This document shows positions 32,687 to 45,068 of a stretch of 64,000 bases of DNA, piece after piece. Position numbers and translations under genes: made by a program. Below the pieces are notes generated by a model. It ran no database searches and had not been told where the DNA came from. It worked only from the letters and a program-made list of their open reading frames with translations. This DNA is from Thiobacillus sp. 0-1251 (GTDB lineage: Bacteria; Pseudomonadota; Gammaproteobacteria; Burkholderiales; Thiobacillaceae). Every line of letters starts with the position of its first letter. The first letter of the stretch is position 1. The stretch spans positions 124,001 to 188,000 of the forward strand of contig MKWL01000015.1 in the NCBI GenBank assembly GCA_001899305.1. Direction: 5' to 3'.

Positions 32687-34480
32687 TTACGCGTGGTGGT
32701 ACAGCTTGTGATACAACCCGCCGCGGCCAATCAATTCGTCATGGCCGCCTTCCTCCACCACACGGCCGTTCTCGAACACCAGGATGCGGTCCGCCTGTTT
32801 CACGGCCGACAGACGGTGGGCGATGATGAGCGTCGTGCGCCCCGCCAGGAAGCCGCCGAGCGCCTGGTGCAGCCGCCGTTCGGTATCGGTATCGAGCGCC
32901 GACGTGGCCTCGTCGAGGATCACGATCTGCGGATGGGCGACGATCATGCGTGCAATGGCCAGCCGTTGACGCTGTCCACCGGACAGCCGTACCCCCTGCT
33001 TCCCGACTAGCGTATCCAGCCCGTGCGGCAGGGCAGCGATGATGTCCTTCAACTGCGCGATTTCCAGCGCTTGCCACAGCGTGCCATCATCGGCTGCGCG
33101 GCCGAGCGTGAGATTGGCCCGCACGCTGTCGTTGAACAGTACCGGGTGCTGCAATACCACGCCCACATGCTCGCGCACGGCTTCCCAGCCGATCTCGGTG
33201 ACCGGCACCGTCCCATACAGGATCCGGCCGGATTTCACCGGATAGAGCCCCAGCAAGGCCTGCACCAGCGTCGACTTGCCGCCGCCGGATGCTCCGACCA
33301 GCGCCACCTTTTCGCCCGCCGCCACCTCGATACTGACGTCGTCCAGCACCGTCTCGCCATCCGCATAGGCAAAGCTCACGTGCTCGAGCGCGATCCCAAC
33401 GGTCGGCTGGCCGACGAACGGGTCGCACCGCGCGGAATGCTGCGGTTCGCTGTGCAGACCGAGCAGCGCATTGATGCGGCCCAGTGCCGCATTGGCGGCG
33501 AACCAGGCATATTGCAGGTTCACCAGCTCCTGTACCGGCGTCATCATGAACCAGAGGTAGCCGAACACCGCCAGCATCTCGCCGAGGGTGAGATTGGAAA
33601 ACACCACCATCAGCATCGCGCCGGCGCGGAAGGCATCGAAGCCTGCAAGAAACACGAAGAACGAAATCCGGCTCATCGCGTCCGACTTCCAGGCGAACGC
33701 GGCGGCGTGCCGACGAATGTCGGCCGCCTTGTCCGTTACCCGCATCAGGTAATGCTTTTCGCGGTTCATCGCCCGGATCTGGGTCAGCGCGTCGAGCGTT
33801 TCGGACAGCGCATCCTGGAACACCTCGAACGCGCGGTTTTCGTGTCGCTTCAGATCCTTCACCCGCTTGCCGAGCCGGGTGGAAAACAGGATCACCACCG
33901 GGTTCAGCAGGAGGATGAACAGCGCCAGCTGCCAGTGCATCCAGAACAGCACCGCCGCCACCCCAATCAGGGTCAGCACCGACACCACCAGGCCCGAAAC
34001 CGATGCCCCGAGGAAGCTGTCGATGGCATTGAGGTCGGTCACGAAATGCGAAGTGACCCGACCCGCGCCTACCGTCTCGAACTCCGACAGCGCGATACGC
34101 GACAGCCGGGCGAGCATCCTTACCCGAATGCGGTAGACCACATCCTTGGCCAGCAGGGAAAATGTGCGCCCCTGCCAGACGTTGAGCAGGATCGATGTCA
34201 GCCGAAGCGCGACCGTCAACAGCAGCGCCATACCGATGAACAGCACCGGCCCGTGCCAGGCAGCGGGAAAGACCGCGCCGATCCTGCCTACGAAGGCCCC
34301 CGGATGATGCAGCAGCACCTCGTCCACCATCAATGGCAGCAGCAGCGGCACCGGTACGGCGGCCGCCACTGCCAGCAGGGCAATGACGTTGGCCTGCAGC
34401 AGACGCGTGCGATGGATTTTGAGCTCGTCGGCGATGCCGCGCCACGTCAGCATGAGGGGCCGTCCTGAAGGAAGTAACAC
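32687..34480 (-). CDS. ABC-type exporter, fused membrane and ATP-binding domains
   Basis: Half-transporter that would dimerise in the inner membrane. Six predicted membrane helices occupy residues about 25-310. The nucleotide-binding domain has Walker A GASGGGKST, the ABC signature RLSGGQRQRLAIARMIV, Walker B VILDEATSALD and the switch His in IIAHRLS. The layout is that of MsbA/LmrA-type lipid or drug exporters. The substrate cannot be told from sequence. The alternative start MLTWRGI, nine codons in, is plausible. No accessory secretion gene is adjacent. Confidence 0.88.
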   Translation of the reverse strand: MLLPSGRPLMLTWRGIADELKIHRTRLLQANVIALLAVAAAVPVPLLLPLMVDEVLLHHPGAFVGRIGAVFPAAWHGPVLFIGMALLLTVALRLTSILLNVWQGRTFSLLAKDVVYRIRVRMLARLSRIALSEFETVGAGRVTSHFVTDLNAIDSFLGASVSGLVVSVLTLIGVAAVLFWMHWQLALFILLLNPVVILFSTRLGKRVKDLKRHENRAFEVFQDALSETLDALTQIRAMNREKHYLMRVTDKAADIRRHAAAFAWKSDAMSRISFFVFLAGFDAFRAGAMLMVVFSNLTLGEMLAVFGYLWFMMTPVQELVNLQYAWFAANAALGRINALLGLHSEPQHSARCDPFVGQPTVGIALEHVSFAYADGETVLDDVSIEVAAGEKVALVGASGGGKSTLVQALLGLYPVKSGRILYGTVPVTEIGWEAVREHVGVVLQHPVLFNDSVRANLTLGRAADDGTLWQALEIAQLKDIIAALPHGLDTLVGKQGVRLSGGQRQRLAIARMIVAHPQIVILDEATSALDTDTERRLHQALGGFLAGRTTLIIAHRLSAVKQADRILVFENGRVVEEGGHDELIGRGGLYHKLYHHA

Positions 34481-34545
34481 GCGGCAAGCATAAGCGTTGC
34501 CGTGTCCGGATAAAAGCGCCGGGAACCGGCCCGCTCGTGAACGAC

Positions 34546-35232
34546 TTATAGACCTGAAATGCCGCCGCCCATCCAGAGCAGCGCATAAACGAGCGCCACG
34601 GTCAAACCCAACAGCACGAGCGCCCGCCAGCTCGACACCATGCGCCCGGCCGTCGCACCCGCCATCCCGACCTTCATGCCGGAGAACATCGCTTTGATCA
34701 TGTCGTCACGGCGCAGCAACTGATGGGCCAACACAGCCGCAACATGCAGACCGATCAAGGCCAGCAGCAAATCAAAGTTGTAGGTATGCAGGGTAGTGAT
34801 GAGACTGCTGGTATCGTGGTCGAGCCAATGCGAGAGCGGCGCCTCGTAATCGCTGTCATCGTTACCGAACAGACCGGTCATCGCCTGCACCACCAACAGC
34901 AGCAACAGGCTCACGATCATCCATCCGCCCAGCGGGTTGTGCCCCAGATAAGCCTTCGGCTGGCGTTGCAACACACTGCGAAAATACGCGTAGCTGGCGC
35001 GCGGCCCCCGCACGAAATGCGCAAAACGCGCCGTGTCGCTGCCCACAAGCCCCCAGACAATACGGAACAGCACCAGCGTAAGAATGGCAAGCCCCGACCA
35101 GGCATGGTATTCCATCCACTGGTTCCCCTGCTCCCCGCTCCACCAGGAGAATCCGAACAAGGCCAGCAGCAGCCAGTGAAACAGCCGCACCGGGACATCC
35201 CATACCCTGACCCGTATAGACGGCTGCGTCAT
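34546..35232 (-). CDS. Cytochrome b561-family membrane protein
   Basis: Diheme-type membrane cytochrome b that passes electrons between quinol and a periplasmic acceptor. At least four membrane helices and membrane histidines suited to heme ligation are visible (VRLFHWLLLALFGFSWW, EYHAWSGLAILTLVLFRIVWG, LLLALIGLHVAAVLAHQLLRRDDMIKAMFSG). RLFHW and HxxAVLxHQ fit the prokaryotic cytochrome b561/Ni-Fe hydrogenase b-subunit families. 228 aa. Its start overlaps the stop of the cytochrome c' gene by four bases, so the two are coupled and probably form one electron path. Confidence 0.85.
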   Translation of the reverse strand: MTQPSIRVRVWDVPVRLFHWLLLALFGFSWWSGEQGNQWMEYHAWSGLAILTLVLFRIVWGLVGSDTARFAHFVRGPRASYAYFRSVLQRQPKAYLGHNPLGGWMIVSLLLLLVVQAMTGLFGNDDSDYEAPLSHWLDHDTSSLITTLHTYNFDLLLALIGLHVAAVLAHQLLRRDDMIKAMFSGMKVGMAGATAGRMVSSWRALVLLGLTVALVYALLWMGGGISGL

Positions 35233-35711
35233 AACACCGACGGCCCCCGGAACGTTTTATGACAGGCGGCGCAGCTGTCGCTCACGTGCATATAGGCCGG
35301 GCGGATCGCGTCTAGATTGCCGGTCTTGGCCGTCGCGGCGAGGCCGGACACCGCCTTGATGTAGATGTCCTGCGCCTGTTTGAATTGCGCGGCTTGTTGC
35401 CACACTGCGGGTTTGGCACGACTCGGCGCATAGGTGCTGCCCGGCGGAAAATAGGGCCACGGCTGGGTGCTCAGGCTTTGAAGCTTGTCGGCGAGCGCAA
35501 GGAATTTCGCTGCGACATAAGGCGTTTTGCCACGCACCATGATCCCCATCGGCTCAAAGGTACGCAGGGTTTCCTGCAACAGCGCGCGGCGCTTGGTCAC
35601 CGGCTGGCCGGGATGCGTATCGGCCTTGGGGCCGCATCCGGCCAGCATCAGGGCGGCACCCATCAATAACGGCGCAGCGCGCCAATAGGGTTTGAGCGAA
35701 ATCATGGTCAT
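35229..35711 (-). CDS. Cytochrome c'-type lipoprotein
   Basis: Small heme c protein with the single C-terminal binding site C147-A-A-C150-H151 (DSCAACHKTFR), the placement characteristic of class II cytochromes c'. The N-terminus has a lipobox (ALMLAGC) instead of a plain signal peptide, so the mature protein should be lipid-anchored, which is unusual for this family. The body is alpha-helical as expected for a four-helix bundle. Two starts (35711, 35705) are possible. Coupled to the downstream cytochrome b561. Cytochromes c' bind NO or serve in electron transfer; the exact role here is not evident. Confidence 0.82.
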   Translation of the reverse strand: MTMISLKPYWRAAPLLMGAALMLAGCGPKADTHPGQPVTKRRALLQETLRTFEPMGIMVRGKTPYVAAKFLALADKLQSLSTQPWPYFPPGSTYAPSRAKPAVWQQAAQFKQAQDIYIKAVSGLAATAKTGNLDAIRPAYMHVSDSCAACHKTFRGPSVL

Positions 35712-35845
35712 TCCTGGCCGAGGGCAGAAAACGGCAAAGGTCTATGGATAGCGTAAACATATGTCGAGTTCCCCAGGGCACGCAGGGGCTCGCAAATAAT
35801 GCGGATCGCGCCCGCAAAGCGGGGCAGGCAGACGCACAAGACCCT

Positions 35846-37186
35846 TTACTTTCCGATGCAGAACGAACTGAAAATCTCACCCAACAGATCGTCAGCCGTA
35901 AACTCGCCGGTGATTTCCGACAAGGCAGCCTGCGCCAGCCGCAGTTCTTCGGCAAACAATTCCAGCTGGCCGGTCGATTCACGCGCAACGGCAAGATGGC
36001 CGGCGGCACGCCCCAGCGCATCCAGATGACGCGCGCGCGCCATGAACGTGCCCTCGCCTGCCGCCTGCCAACCCACCGATGCCAGCAGCTTGGCGCGCAG
36101 GAGATCGATCCCGGCACCGGTCCGGGCGGAAAGCCAGACCTCGTCGCCTGCCACGCGTGGCGCTTCGCCGGTGACATCGATCTTGTTGTGGATCGTGAGC
36201 CGCACCCCTGGCGGCAGGCGCGCCAGGATCGCCGCCTCGCGTTCGCTGAGGCCATGTGCCGCGTCCACCAGCAGCAACGCCACGTCGGCCCTCTCCGCCG
36301 CCTCCCAGGTGCGGGCGATGCCGAGCCTCTCCACCGTGTCGTTGGTCTCACGCAGGCCTGCGGTATCGACGATGTGCAACGGTACGCCTTCAATCTGGAT
36401 CGCCTCGCGTACGGTATCGCGCGTGGTGCCCGCGATCTCGGTGACGATCGCGGCCTCGAATCCGGCCAGTTGATTCAGCAAACTCGACTTGCCCACGTTC
36501 GGCTGGCCGATCAGCACCACGGTCAAACCTTCGCGCAGCAGCGCGCCTTGTTTTGCCTGCGATCGCACCGCAGCCAGACTGGCGTCAATCGCATCGAGGC
36601 GCCCGAAGGCGTCGGCCTGTTTGAGAAAATCGATCTCCTCTTCGGGAAAGTCGAGCGTGGCCTCGACCAACATGCGCAGACGCGTCAGCGCGTCGACCAG
36701 TTCCCCGATCCGCGCCGAGAAGGCACCTGCCAGCGAACGCACCGCCGAGCGCGCCGCCTCGGTGGAAGCCGCGTCGATCAGATCGGCCACCGCCTCGGCC
36801 TGGGTCAGATCGAGCCTGCCGTTCAGAAAGGCGCGACGGGAGAACTCACCCGGCTCGGCCAGCCGCGCACCGAGTTCCAGACAACGTTGCAGGATCAGGT
36901 TCAACACCACCGGTCCGCCGTGGCCTTGCAGTTCCAGCACGTGCTCGCCGGTAAACGAATGGGGGGCGACAAAATGGAGAGCGATCCCCTCGTCGAGGGC
37001 TTCGCCATCGCGATCGAGAAAGCGACAGAACGTCGCATGGCGCGGCGCGGGCACGCGCCCAAGCATGGCTTGGGCAAGCGGGACGATATCCGCCCCTGAT
37101 ACCCGTACCACACCCACGCCACCGCGTCCGGGAGCGGTGGCGATGGCTGCAATCAAATCAGGCTTTGCCGGAGGCGGGCTTGCCAC
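35846..37186 (-). CDS. mnmE: tRNA uridine-5-carboxymethylaminomethyl GTPase MnmE (TrmE)
   Basis: GTPase partner of MnmG in wobble-uridine modification. The N-terminal tetrahydrofolate-binding domain ([20 protein letters not shown]) is followed by a helical domain and an inserted G domain with [12 protein letters not shown], the effector loop [23 protein letters not shown] and the family-specific C-terminus CIGK, whose Cys is the conserved functional residue. 446 aa. The start is a GTG at 37186 that lies 29 bases inside the yidC 3' end. Confidence 0.95.
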   Translation of the reverse strand: MASPPPAKPDLIAAIATAPGRGGVGVVRVSGADIVPLAQAMLGRVPAPRHATFCRFLDRDGEALDEGIALHFVAPHSFTGEHVLELQGHGGPVVLNLILQRCLELGARLAEPGEFSRRAFLNGRLDLTQAEAVADLIDAASTEAARSAVRSLAGAFSARIGELVDALTRLRMLVEATLDFPEEEIDFLKQADAFGRLDAIDASLAAVRSQAKQGALLREGLTVVLIGQPNVGKSSLLNQLAGFEAAIVTEIAGTTRDTVREAIQIEGVPLHIVDTAGLRETNDTVERLGIARTWEAAERADVALLLVDAAHGLSEREAAILARLPPGVRLTIHNKIDVTGEAPRVAGDEVWLSARTGAGIDLLRAKLLASVGWQAAGEGTFMARARHLDALGRAAGHLAVARESTGQLELFAEELRLAQAALSEITGEFTADDLLGEIFSSFCIGK

Positions 37187-38801
37187 CGTCCTGAACCTGT
37201 TTGTTGATCACCCATTGCTGGGTAATGGACAGGATGTTGTTGACGATCCAGTACAGCACCAGGCCGGCCGGGAAAAAGACGAACATCACGGTAAACGCTA
37301 CCGGCATGATCATCATGATCTTGGCCTGCATCGGATCCATCGGCTGCGGATTGAGCTTGACCTGCAGGATCGACGTGATGCCCATGATGATCGGCAGGAT
37401 GAAGAAAGGATCGGGCGCGGTCAGGTCGTGGATCCAGCCCAGCCACGGCGCGCCGCGCATTTCCACCGCCGCCAGCAGCACCCAGTACAACGCGATGAAC
37501 ACGGGAATCTGGATCAGGATCGGGAAGCAGCCGCCGAGCGGATTGATTTTCTCGGTCTTGTACATCTCCGCCATCGCTTGATGCAGCTTGGCGCGGTCGT
37601 CGCCATAGGTTTCCTTCAGCTTCTGCAGGCGCGGCGTGAGTTTCTTCATCTTGGCCATCGACTTGTAGCCGGCGGCCGACAGCGGGAACAACGCCAGTTT
37701 GAGGAGGATGGTCAGGATGATGATGGCCCATCCCCAGTTGCCGACGAAGTGCTCGATTTTTGCCAGCGACCAGTAAATGGGGAAGGCCAGCGGCGTAAGC
37801 CAGCCGTAATCGCGCGCGAGATCCAGGCCGGGGGCGGCCGCTTCGAGCAATTTCTGCGTCTGCGGTCCCGCGTACAAGGGCACGGTAAAGACTTTCTGCT
37901 GGCCAGGCGCCAGGGTGCCCTCCGCCAGAATGACGCCGGCGGAATAGAGATCATGCCCCAGAGCGCGTGCGTAATACTCGCGCTTGACAGTGCCCTCGGG
38001 CAGCCAGGCCGCCACAAAGTGATGCTGCACCAAACTCACCCATCCGTCGTCGGCCGTTTTTTCAAACTCGGCCTTGCCTTCCTGGATGGCTTTGAACGTG
38101 ACCTTCTGGAATTTCTTGGCGTCCGTGTAGAACGCCGGGCCGGTAAAGGTATGCAGGAAGAAAGACGCGCCGCGCGGTGCGCCGGAATGGCGGGTGAACT
38201 GGTAATACGGGGTCAGGTCGACAGGCTGGGTCCCGTTGTTGATGACCCGGGTTCTGAGGGCAATCTCATAGCTGTTGCGCTTGAAGATATAGGTCTTCTC
38301 GACGCGCACGCCCGTGGCGGGATCATTCCACACCAGGGGGACCTCCACTTGCGAAGCGCCCCGGGTCAGACGGTAGGTGCCGGGATTCAACTGAAAAACG
38401 CTGCGATGTGTCGGCAGATCCTTGCCAAGCAGACCGCTCTGCGCAAGATAGGGCTGGGCCGGATCGTCTTCAAACAGCGTGAAGATCTCGTTGCGTGCTT
38501 CCGTCTCGCGATAGGTCAGCAGTTGAAGCTGGCGGAGGTCACCGCCATTGGCATCGATCGTGGCGCGCAACACATCGGTTTCCACCACCGCACGCGCACC
38601 CTTCACAAATCCGGCTTGGGCTGGCGCGGCGGCGGGGGCGTTCAGCCCCTGACTTGGAATAGGCGGCGTGCTCGTGCTGGCCGGCGCGTTCGTCGCCGTG
38701 ACAGCTGGTGGCGGCGGCGCATGCTTGTCCTGCCAGGCCTCCCACAACAAAAGCAGGGAGAAGGAAAAGACGATGAAAAGAATCAGCCGCTGGTTATCCA
38801 T
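37158..38801 (-). CDS. yidC: Membrane protein insertase YidC
   Basis: Inserts and folds inner-membrane proteins, alone or with SecYEG; the Fo subunits encoded in this window are classic clients. It starts at ATG 38801 ([24 protein letters not shown]) with the N-terminal membrane anchor, a large periplasmic domain (about 60-330) and the conserved C-terminal five-helix core ([32 protein letters not shown]). 547 aa, the normal Gram-negative length. It begins only 11 bases after rnpA; the usual yidD gene is missing between them. Confidence 0.96.
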   Translation of the reverse strand: MDNQRLILFIVFSFSLLLLWEAWQDKHAPPPPAVTATNAPASTSTPPIPSQGLNAPAAAPAQAGFVKGARAVVETDVLRATIDANGGDLRQLQLLTYRETEARNEIFTLFEDDPAQPYLAQSGLLGKDLPTHRSVFQLNPGTYRLTRGASQVEVPLVWNDPATGVRVEKTYIFKRNSYEIALRTRVINNGTQPVDLTPYYQFTRHSGAPRGASFFLHTFTGPAFYTDAKKFQKVTFKAIQEGKAEFEKTADDGWVSLVQHHFVAAWLPEGTVKREYYARALGHDLYSAGVILAEGTLAPGQQKVFTVPLYAGPQTQKLLEAAAPGLDLARDYGWLTPLAFPIYWSLAKIEHFVGNWGWAIIILTILLKLALFPLSAAGYKSMAKMKKLTPRLQKLKETYGDDRAKLHQAMAEMYKTEKINPLGGCFPILIQIPVFIALYWVLLAAVEMRGAPWLGWIHDLTAPDPFFILPIIMGITSILQVKLNPQPMDPMQAKIMMIMPVAFTVMFVFFPAGLVLYWIVNNILSITQQWVINKQVQDGGKPASGKA

Positions 38802-38812
38802 GGAACGGGGCG

Positions 38813-39211
38813 CTATGAGTTGGGATGGGGTTCCGGAGTGGCAATCAGGGGGTCGCCTGCTGCCATGGCGGGCCATTTTGCCATGGCTCGATGGCCCGCA
38901 CGTGCGAACGTGCGCAACAAATCCCGTGCCTCATCGCCCGGAACCGGCTTGGCAATGAGACGAACGACAAAGTCGCAGGCGGGCAGTTCCGGCAAAGCCT
39001 GTCGAAAGCTTTCGCGCACACACCGCTTGACGCGGTTGCGATCCACCGCACGCGCAAGCAAGCGCTTGGCAACGACCATACCCAACCGGGGATATCCCAC
39101 CTGATTAGGCCGCGCCATCACCATCAGATAATCCGTTCGTGCGCGTTGATTGTCGGCAAATACCCGATCGAAATCGGCCTTGTCGACCAGCCGCGCATCG
39201 CGGAGGCGCAC
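38813..39211 (-). CDS. rnpA: Ribonuclease P protein component
   Basis: Protein subunit of RNase P that helps the RNA process tRNA 5' ends. The family core is KRLLARAVDRNRVKRCVRESFRQ with the RNR motif, preceded by RLRDARLVDKADFDRVFADN. I start at GTG 39211, 29 bases after rpmH; the frame is open further back but would overlap rpmH. 132 aa, slightly long because of the C-terminal extension after ARDLLRTFARAG. Confidence 0.92.
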   Translation of the reverse strand: MRLRDARLVDKADFDRVFADNQRARTDYLMVMARPNQVGYPRLGMVVAKRLLARAVDRNRVKRCVRESFRQALPELPACDFVVRLIAKPVPGDEARDLLRTFARAGHRAMAKWPAMAAGDPLIATPEPHPNS

Positions 39212-39240
39212 GCCACCCGCTGAGTTGAGATGCGCGTTGA

Positions 39241-39375
39241 TTAGACAGCCAGACGTGCGCGACCCTTGGCGCGACGCGCGTTGATCACGGCACGGCCTGC
39301 CTTGGTTTTCATGCGGGCGCGGAAACCGTGGGTGCGCTTGCGGCGGACGGTGGAAGGCTGGTAAGTGCGTTTCAT
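39241..39375 (-). CDS. rpmH: 50S ribosomal protein L34
   Basis: Very small basic ribosomal protein of 44 aa: it begins [20 protein letters not shown] and ends GRARLAV. All conserved L34 residues are in place. AGAAAGGA provides the ribosome site. It is transcribed divergently from dnaA and is the first gene of rpmH-rnpA-yidC-mnmE. A strong promoter lies about 80 bases upstream. Confidence 0.97.
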   Translation of the reverse strand: MKRTYQPSTVRRKRTHGFRARMKTKAGRAVINARRAKGRARLAV

Positions 39376-39455
39376 GGCATATCCTTTCTGGCAGGCATCG
39401 GCCCATCCCGCAGTGCGGGCGGGCCAAACACAAAAAATCTGTTGAAAAACCGCAT

Positions 39456-39485
39456 ATTAGACCCGCCCTACCGGGGGGGTGTCAA
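39456..39485 (-). promoter_or_regulatory. rpmH operon promoter
   Basis: On the minus strand, -35 TTGACA (39480-39485, consensus) and -10 TCTAAT (39456-39461, one mismatch) have an 18-base spacer. The spacer begins with a run of seven C. Confidence 0.7.
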
Positions 39486-39526
39486 GCTCAGCGGAGAATG
39501 CCCCGCAATGTCCGGGGGATCCTGCC

Positions 39527-39535
39527 TGTGGATAA
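39527..39535 (-). other. DnaA box upstream of dnaA
   Basis: Perfect consensus TTATCCACA on the minus strand, between the rpmH promoter and dnaA; a likely autoregulatory DnaA-binding site. Confidence 0.75.
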
Positions 39536-39602
39536 CCTTGCCGAAGGGGAGTAAGATTCGCGTTTGAATCCCATGCTGCTTTCCGCCCCTCTCCCCTCGA
39601 CT

Positions 39603-40946
39603 ATGGATTCCTTCTGGGACCTTTGCCAAGAGCGCTTTCGCGCCAACCTGACCCAGCAGCAGTTCAGCACATGGATCAAACCCCTGGTGTTTGAGGATGC
39701 TGACGGCGAGGTCCGCATCCTGGCACCCAATCATTTCGTAATGGACTGGGTCCGCGAGAAATTTGCTGAACATATCGATGGCTGGGCGCAAGAGTTCTAT
39801 GCCCACCCTGTCTCCATTACCTATGCACTGGGTAAAAAACCCAGTGCGCCGCGTACGCACACGACACCATCTACCGTCGCTGCGCCCGTGCCGCTGCCCG
39901 CCAGCGTGGCAGTTCCCGCTCAGATGGGGATGCGCATCAACCCCGGCTTCACTTTCGACAATTTCGTCTCTGGCCGCGCCAACCAGTTGGCACGGGCGGC
40001 GGCTCTGCAGATCGCCGACAACCCCGGCGTGGCCTACAACCCGCTGTTCGTCTATGGCGGCGTCGGACTGGGAAAAACCCACCTGTTGCAAGCCATCGGC
40101 AATACCGTGCGTCAGGCCAATCCCGATGCGCGAATCAGCTACATCCATGCCAACGATTATGTGGATGACGTGGTCAAGGCCTATCTCAACAAGCAGTTCG
40201 ACGACCTCAAGCGGCGCTACATGTCGCTCGATCTGCTGCTGATCGACGACATCCAATTTCTCGCCAAGAAGGACCGTACCCAGGAAGAGTTTTTCTACGT
40301 CTTCAACTCGCTAATCGAGAACAAGAAGCAGATCGTCATCACCTGCGACACCTTTCCCAAGGAAATCAGTGGCCTCGACGACCGTCTGAAATCCCGTTTC
40401 GCCTGGGGCCTGACCGTCGCCGTCGAGCCGCCGGAACTGGAAATGCGGGTCGCGATCCTGCTGGCCAAGGCGCAGGCGGAAAACGTCAAGCTCGACGAGA
40501 ACGTCGCTTTCTTCATTGCCAAGCAGGTGCGTTCCAATGTACGTGAACTCGAAGGTGCGCTGAAACGGGTGATCGCTTTTTCCCGCTTCCACGAAAAACC
40601 CATCACCCTGGAACTGGTAAAGGAAGCACTGCGGGATCTCATCGCCTCGACCTCGCGCATCGTCTCGATCGAGAACATCCAGAAAACCGTCGCCGACTTC
40701 TACAAGATCAAGGTTGCCGACATGTTCTCCAAGAAACGGACGCGCAACCTGGCACGCCCCCGTCAGATCGCCATGGCGCTGGCCAAGGAACTCACCAACC
40801 AGAGCCTGCCGGAAATCGGCGAATCCTTCGGCGGACGCGACCACACCACGGTGATCCACGCCTGCCGCAAGGTCGCCGAACTGCGGGAGACCGAAGCGGA
40901 TATCGGTCGTGATTATCTGGTGTTGTTACAAAGCCTGACAGGCTGA
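39603..40946 (+). CDS. dnaA: Chromosomal replication initiator protein DnaA
   Basis: AAA+ ATPase that melts oriC. Domain I starts [28 protein letters not shown], domain II is a short Pro/Ala linker, domain III has Walker [14 protein letters not shown] and Walker [11 protein letters not shown], and domain IV carries the DNA-binding signature [16 protein letters not shown] start at ATG 39603, which gives the usual N-terminus; upstream in-frame ATG 39573 and TTG 39564 are possible, and the latter has a better-placed GGAG. About 447 aa. Confidence 0.96.
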   Translation: MDSFWDLCQERFRANLTQQQFSTWIKPLVFEDADGEVRILAPNHFVMDWVREKFAEHIDGWAQEFYAHPVSITYALGKKPSAPRTHTTPSTVAAPVPLPASVAVPAQMGMRINPGFTFDNFVSGRANQLARAAALQIADNPGVAYNPLFVYGGVGLGKTHLLQAIGNTVRQANPDARISYIHANDYVDDVVKAYLNKQFDDLKRRYMSLDLLLIDDIQFLAKKDRTQEEFFYVFNSLIENKKQIVITCDTFPKEISGLDDRLKSRFAWGLTVAVEPPELEMRVAILLAKAQAENVKLDENVAFFIAKQVRSNVRELEGALKRVIAFSRFHEKPITLELVKEALRDLIASTSRIVSIENIQKTVADFYKIKVADMFSKKRTRNLARPRQIAMALAKELTNQSLPEIGESFGGRDHTTVIHACRKVAELRETEADIGRDYLVLLQSLTG

Positions 40947-41125
40947 GGATGAAATGTGGATAAAGCAGGTCAAGCGTACAAAGCGAGGAATCCATCCCCT
41001 TTCCTCCCGTGTTTCCCCGCTGTTATCCACACCCAAAAACAAGTAACAAGTAGATGTTTTAATTGAGTAAAAAGGCTTACCCCCAATTTCAGGCTGCCTT
41101 TATTATGATTCTCAGGAATATATAA
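40947..41125. other. Probable origin of replication (oriC) between dnaA and dnaN
   Basis: The 179-base gap has two perfect DnaA boxes in opposite orientation (TGTGGATAA 40955-40963; TTATCCACA 41023-41031), followed by an AT-rich stretch (about 41035-41125) suitable as the unwinding element, directly before dnaN. Position next to dnaA and within 20 kb of parS fits. Only two exact boxes are visible, so weaker boxes or a second half upstream of dnaA may contribute. Confidence 0.7.
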
Positions 41126-42229
41126 ATGCTATTAGTACAAAGCGAACGCAACACACTCCTGGCTTCCCTCACCGCCGTTGTTGGGGTAGTCGAACGCCGC
41201 CATACGCTCCCCATCCTGTCCAATCTCCTGCTGGAGAAAAAAGGCAGCAAGCTGACCCTGCTGGCGACCGACCTGGAATTGCAGGTGAGCACGCAGCTGG
41301 ATGTGCAGGCCGGTGAGGATTTCGCCATCACCATCGCGGCACGCAAGCTGTTTGACATCGTGCGTGCGCTGCCGGATTCCGCCAAGGTCAAGCTCGATTC
41401 CAAGGACAGCCAGGTCGTGGTCAGCGCAGGCAAGTCCCGCTTCACACTGCAAACCCTGCCGGCTGCCGATTTTCCGCGGGTCGAGACCGGAGCCGGCCTG
41501 GGCGAAGCCATCAGCCTGCCGCAAAAAACGCTGAAGCGCCTGCTGCAACTGGTGCAGTTCGCCATGGCCAGCCAGGACATCCGGTATTACCTCAACGGCA
41601 TGCTGCTGGTACTGGACGGCAAGCAGTTGCGCGTCGTCGCGACCGACGGGCACCGGCTGAGCTATGCCGAAACCCAACTGGAAACCGAAGCCGAAGCGCG
41701 CGAAGTCATCATTCCCCGCAAGACCGTGGTCGAGCTTTCGAAGCTGCTTGGCGATGTGGACGATCCGGTCGAGCTGCGCATCGGCACCAACCAGGTCACC
41801 ATCACCCTGCCCGGTACCGAACTGGTGACCAAGGTGGTCGACGGAAAATTCCCCGACTACCAGCGCGTCATCCCTACCAATCAGCCGCGTCACCTCAAGG
41901 CCAACCGTCAGAGCGTGATACAGGCCCTGCAGCGCGCGGCAATCCTGTCGAACGAGAAATTTCGCGGCGTCCGTCTGGTGATGAGCGAGAACACCCTGGG
42001 CATCGTCTGCAACAACAACGAGCAGGAAGAAGCCGCCGACGAAATCGAAGTCAGCTACAACGGCGATCCGCTCGACGTCGGCTTCAACGTGACCTATCTG
42101 CTGGACGGCCTCGGCGCAGTCAATACCGACGAAATCACGCTGTCGCTGGGCGACGCCAACAGCAGCATGCTCTTGACCAGCGAAGGCGAAGCCGGTTTCA
42201 AGTACGTCGTGATGCCGATGCGGATCTGA
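41126..42229 (+). CDS. dnaN: DNA polymerase III subunit beta (sliding clamp)
   Basis: Dimeric ring that tethers DNA polymerase III to DNA. It begins MLLVQSERNTLLASLTAVVGVVERRHTLPILSNLLLE; ATDGHRLSY in the middle and the C-terminus YVVMPMRI are the most conserved segments. 367 aa with three repeated clamp domains. It follows the putative oriC and precedes gyrB. Confidence 0.97.
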   Translation: MLLVQSERNTLLASLTAVVGVVERRHTLPILSNLLLEKKGSKLTLLATDLELQVSTQLDVQAGEDFAITIAARKLFDIVRALPDSAKVKLDSKDSQVVVSAGKSRFTLQTLPAADFPRVETGAGLGEAISLPQKTLKRLLQLVQFAMASQDIRYYLNGMLLVLDGKQLRVVATDGHRLSYAETQLETEAEAREVIIPRKTVVELSKLLGDVDDPVELRIGTNQVTITLPGTELVTKVVDGKFPDYQRVIPTNQPRHLKANRQSVIQALQRAAILSNEKFRGVRLVMSENTLGIVCNNNEQEEAADEIEVSYNGDPLDVGFNVTYLLDGLGAVNTDEITLSLGDANSSMLLTSEGEAGFKYVVMPMRI

Positions 42230-42240
42230 TCCTGAACAAG

Positions 42241-42352
42241 GCCCTTCGACAAGCTCAGGGCGAGCGGATGGTGGTTGATTCCGTTCATGGTGAGCCTTTC
42301 GACAGGCTCAGGACAGGCCAGTCGAATGCTCTCATGACTGAAGTCGAAGGGC
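42241..42352. repeat. REP-like palindromic repeats between dnaN and gyrB
   Basis: CCCTTCGACAAGCTCAGGG (42242-42260) and a second direct, degenerate copy GCCTTTCGACAGGCTCAGGAC (from 42294) occur here, and GTCGAAGGGC (42343-42352) is the exact inverse of the first ten bases at 42241-42250. This motif type is common as a dispersed intergenic repeat in proteobacteria. Confidence 0.75.
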
Positions 42353-42356
42353 ATGA

Positions 42357-44897
<2,541 letters not shown>

Positions 44898-44979
44898 GTT
44901 GTGGTTCTTGTGCGTAAACGGAAATAGCGTCACGAGAAGCCATTCTACGGGACAGAATTTCTGAAATTGGCAACGCCTT

Positions 44980-45008
44980 AAGGCCAACCAATCTGGTTGG
45001 CCTTTTCT
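44980..45008 (+). terminator. Rho-independent terminator of gyrB
   Basis: Perfect 10-bp stem AAGGCCAACC/GGTTGGCCTT with loop AATCT, followed by TTCTTT, about 80 bases after the gyrB stop. Confidence 0.88.
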
Positions 45009-45068
45009 TTGGCGCAATGAAGAAGCAAAGAAAACGCAGACATGGGATTGGCCGAAGGCTATCCACCA

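Noticed and set aside
32353-32730. 125-codon minus-strand frame in the helicase leader region
   Set aside because: Cys-rich, no family, overlaps the 3' end of the ABC exporter gene out of frame; no ribosome site.
36489-39104. 871-codon plus-strand frame opposite mnmE and yidC
   Set aside because: Antisense shadow of conserved genes with low-complexity translation and no family resemblance.
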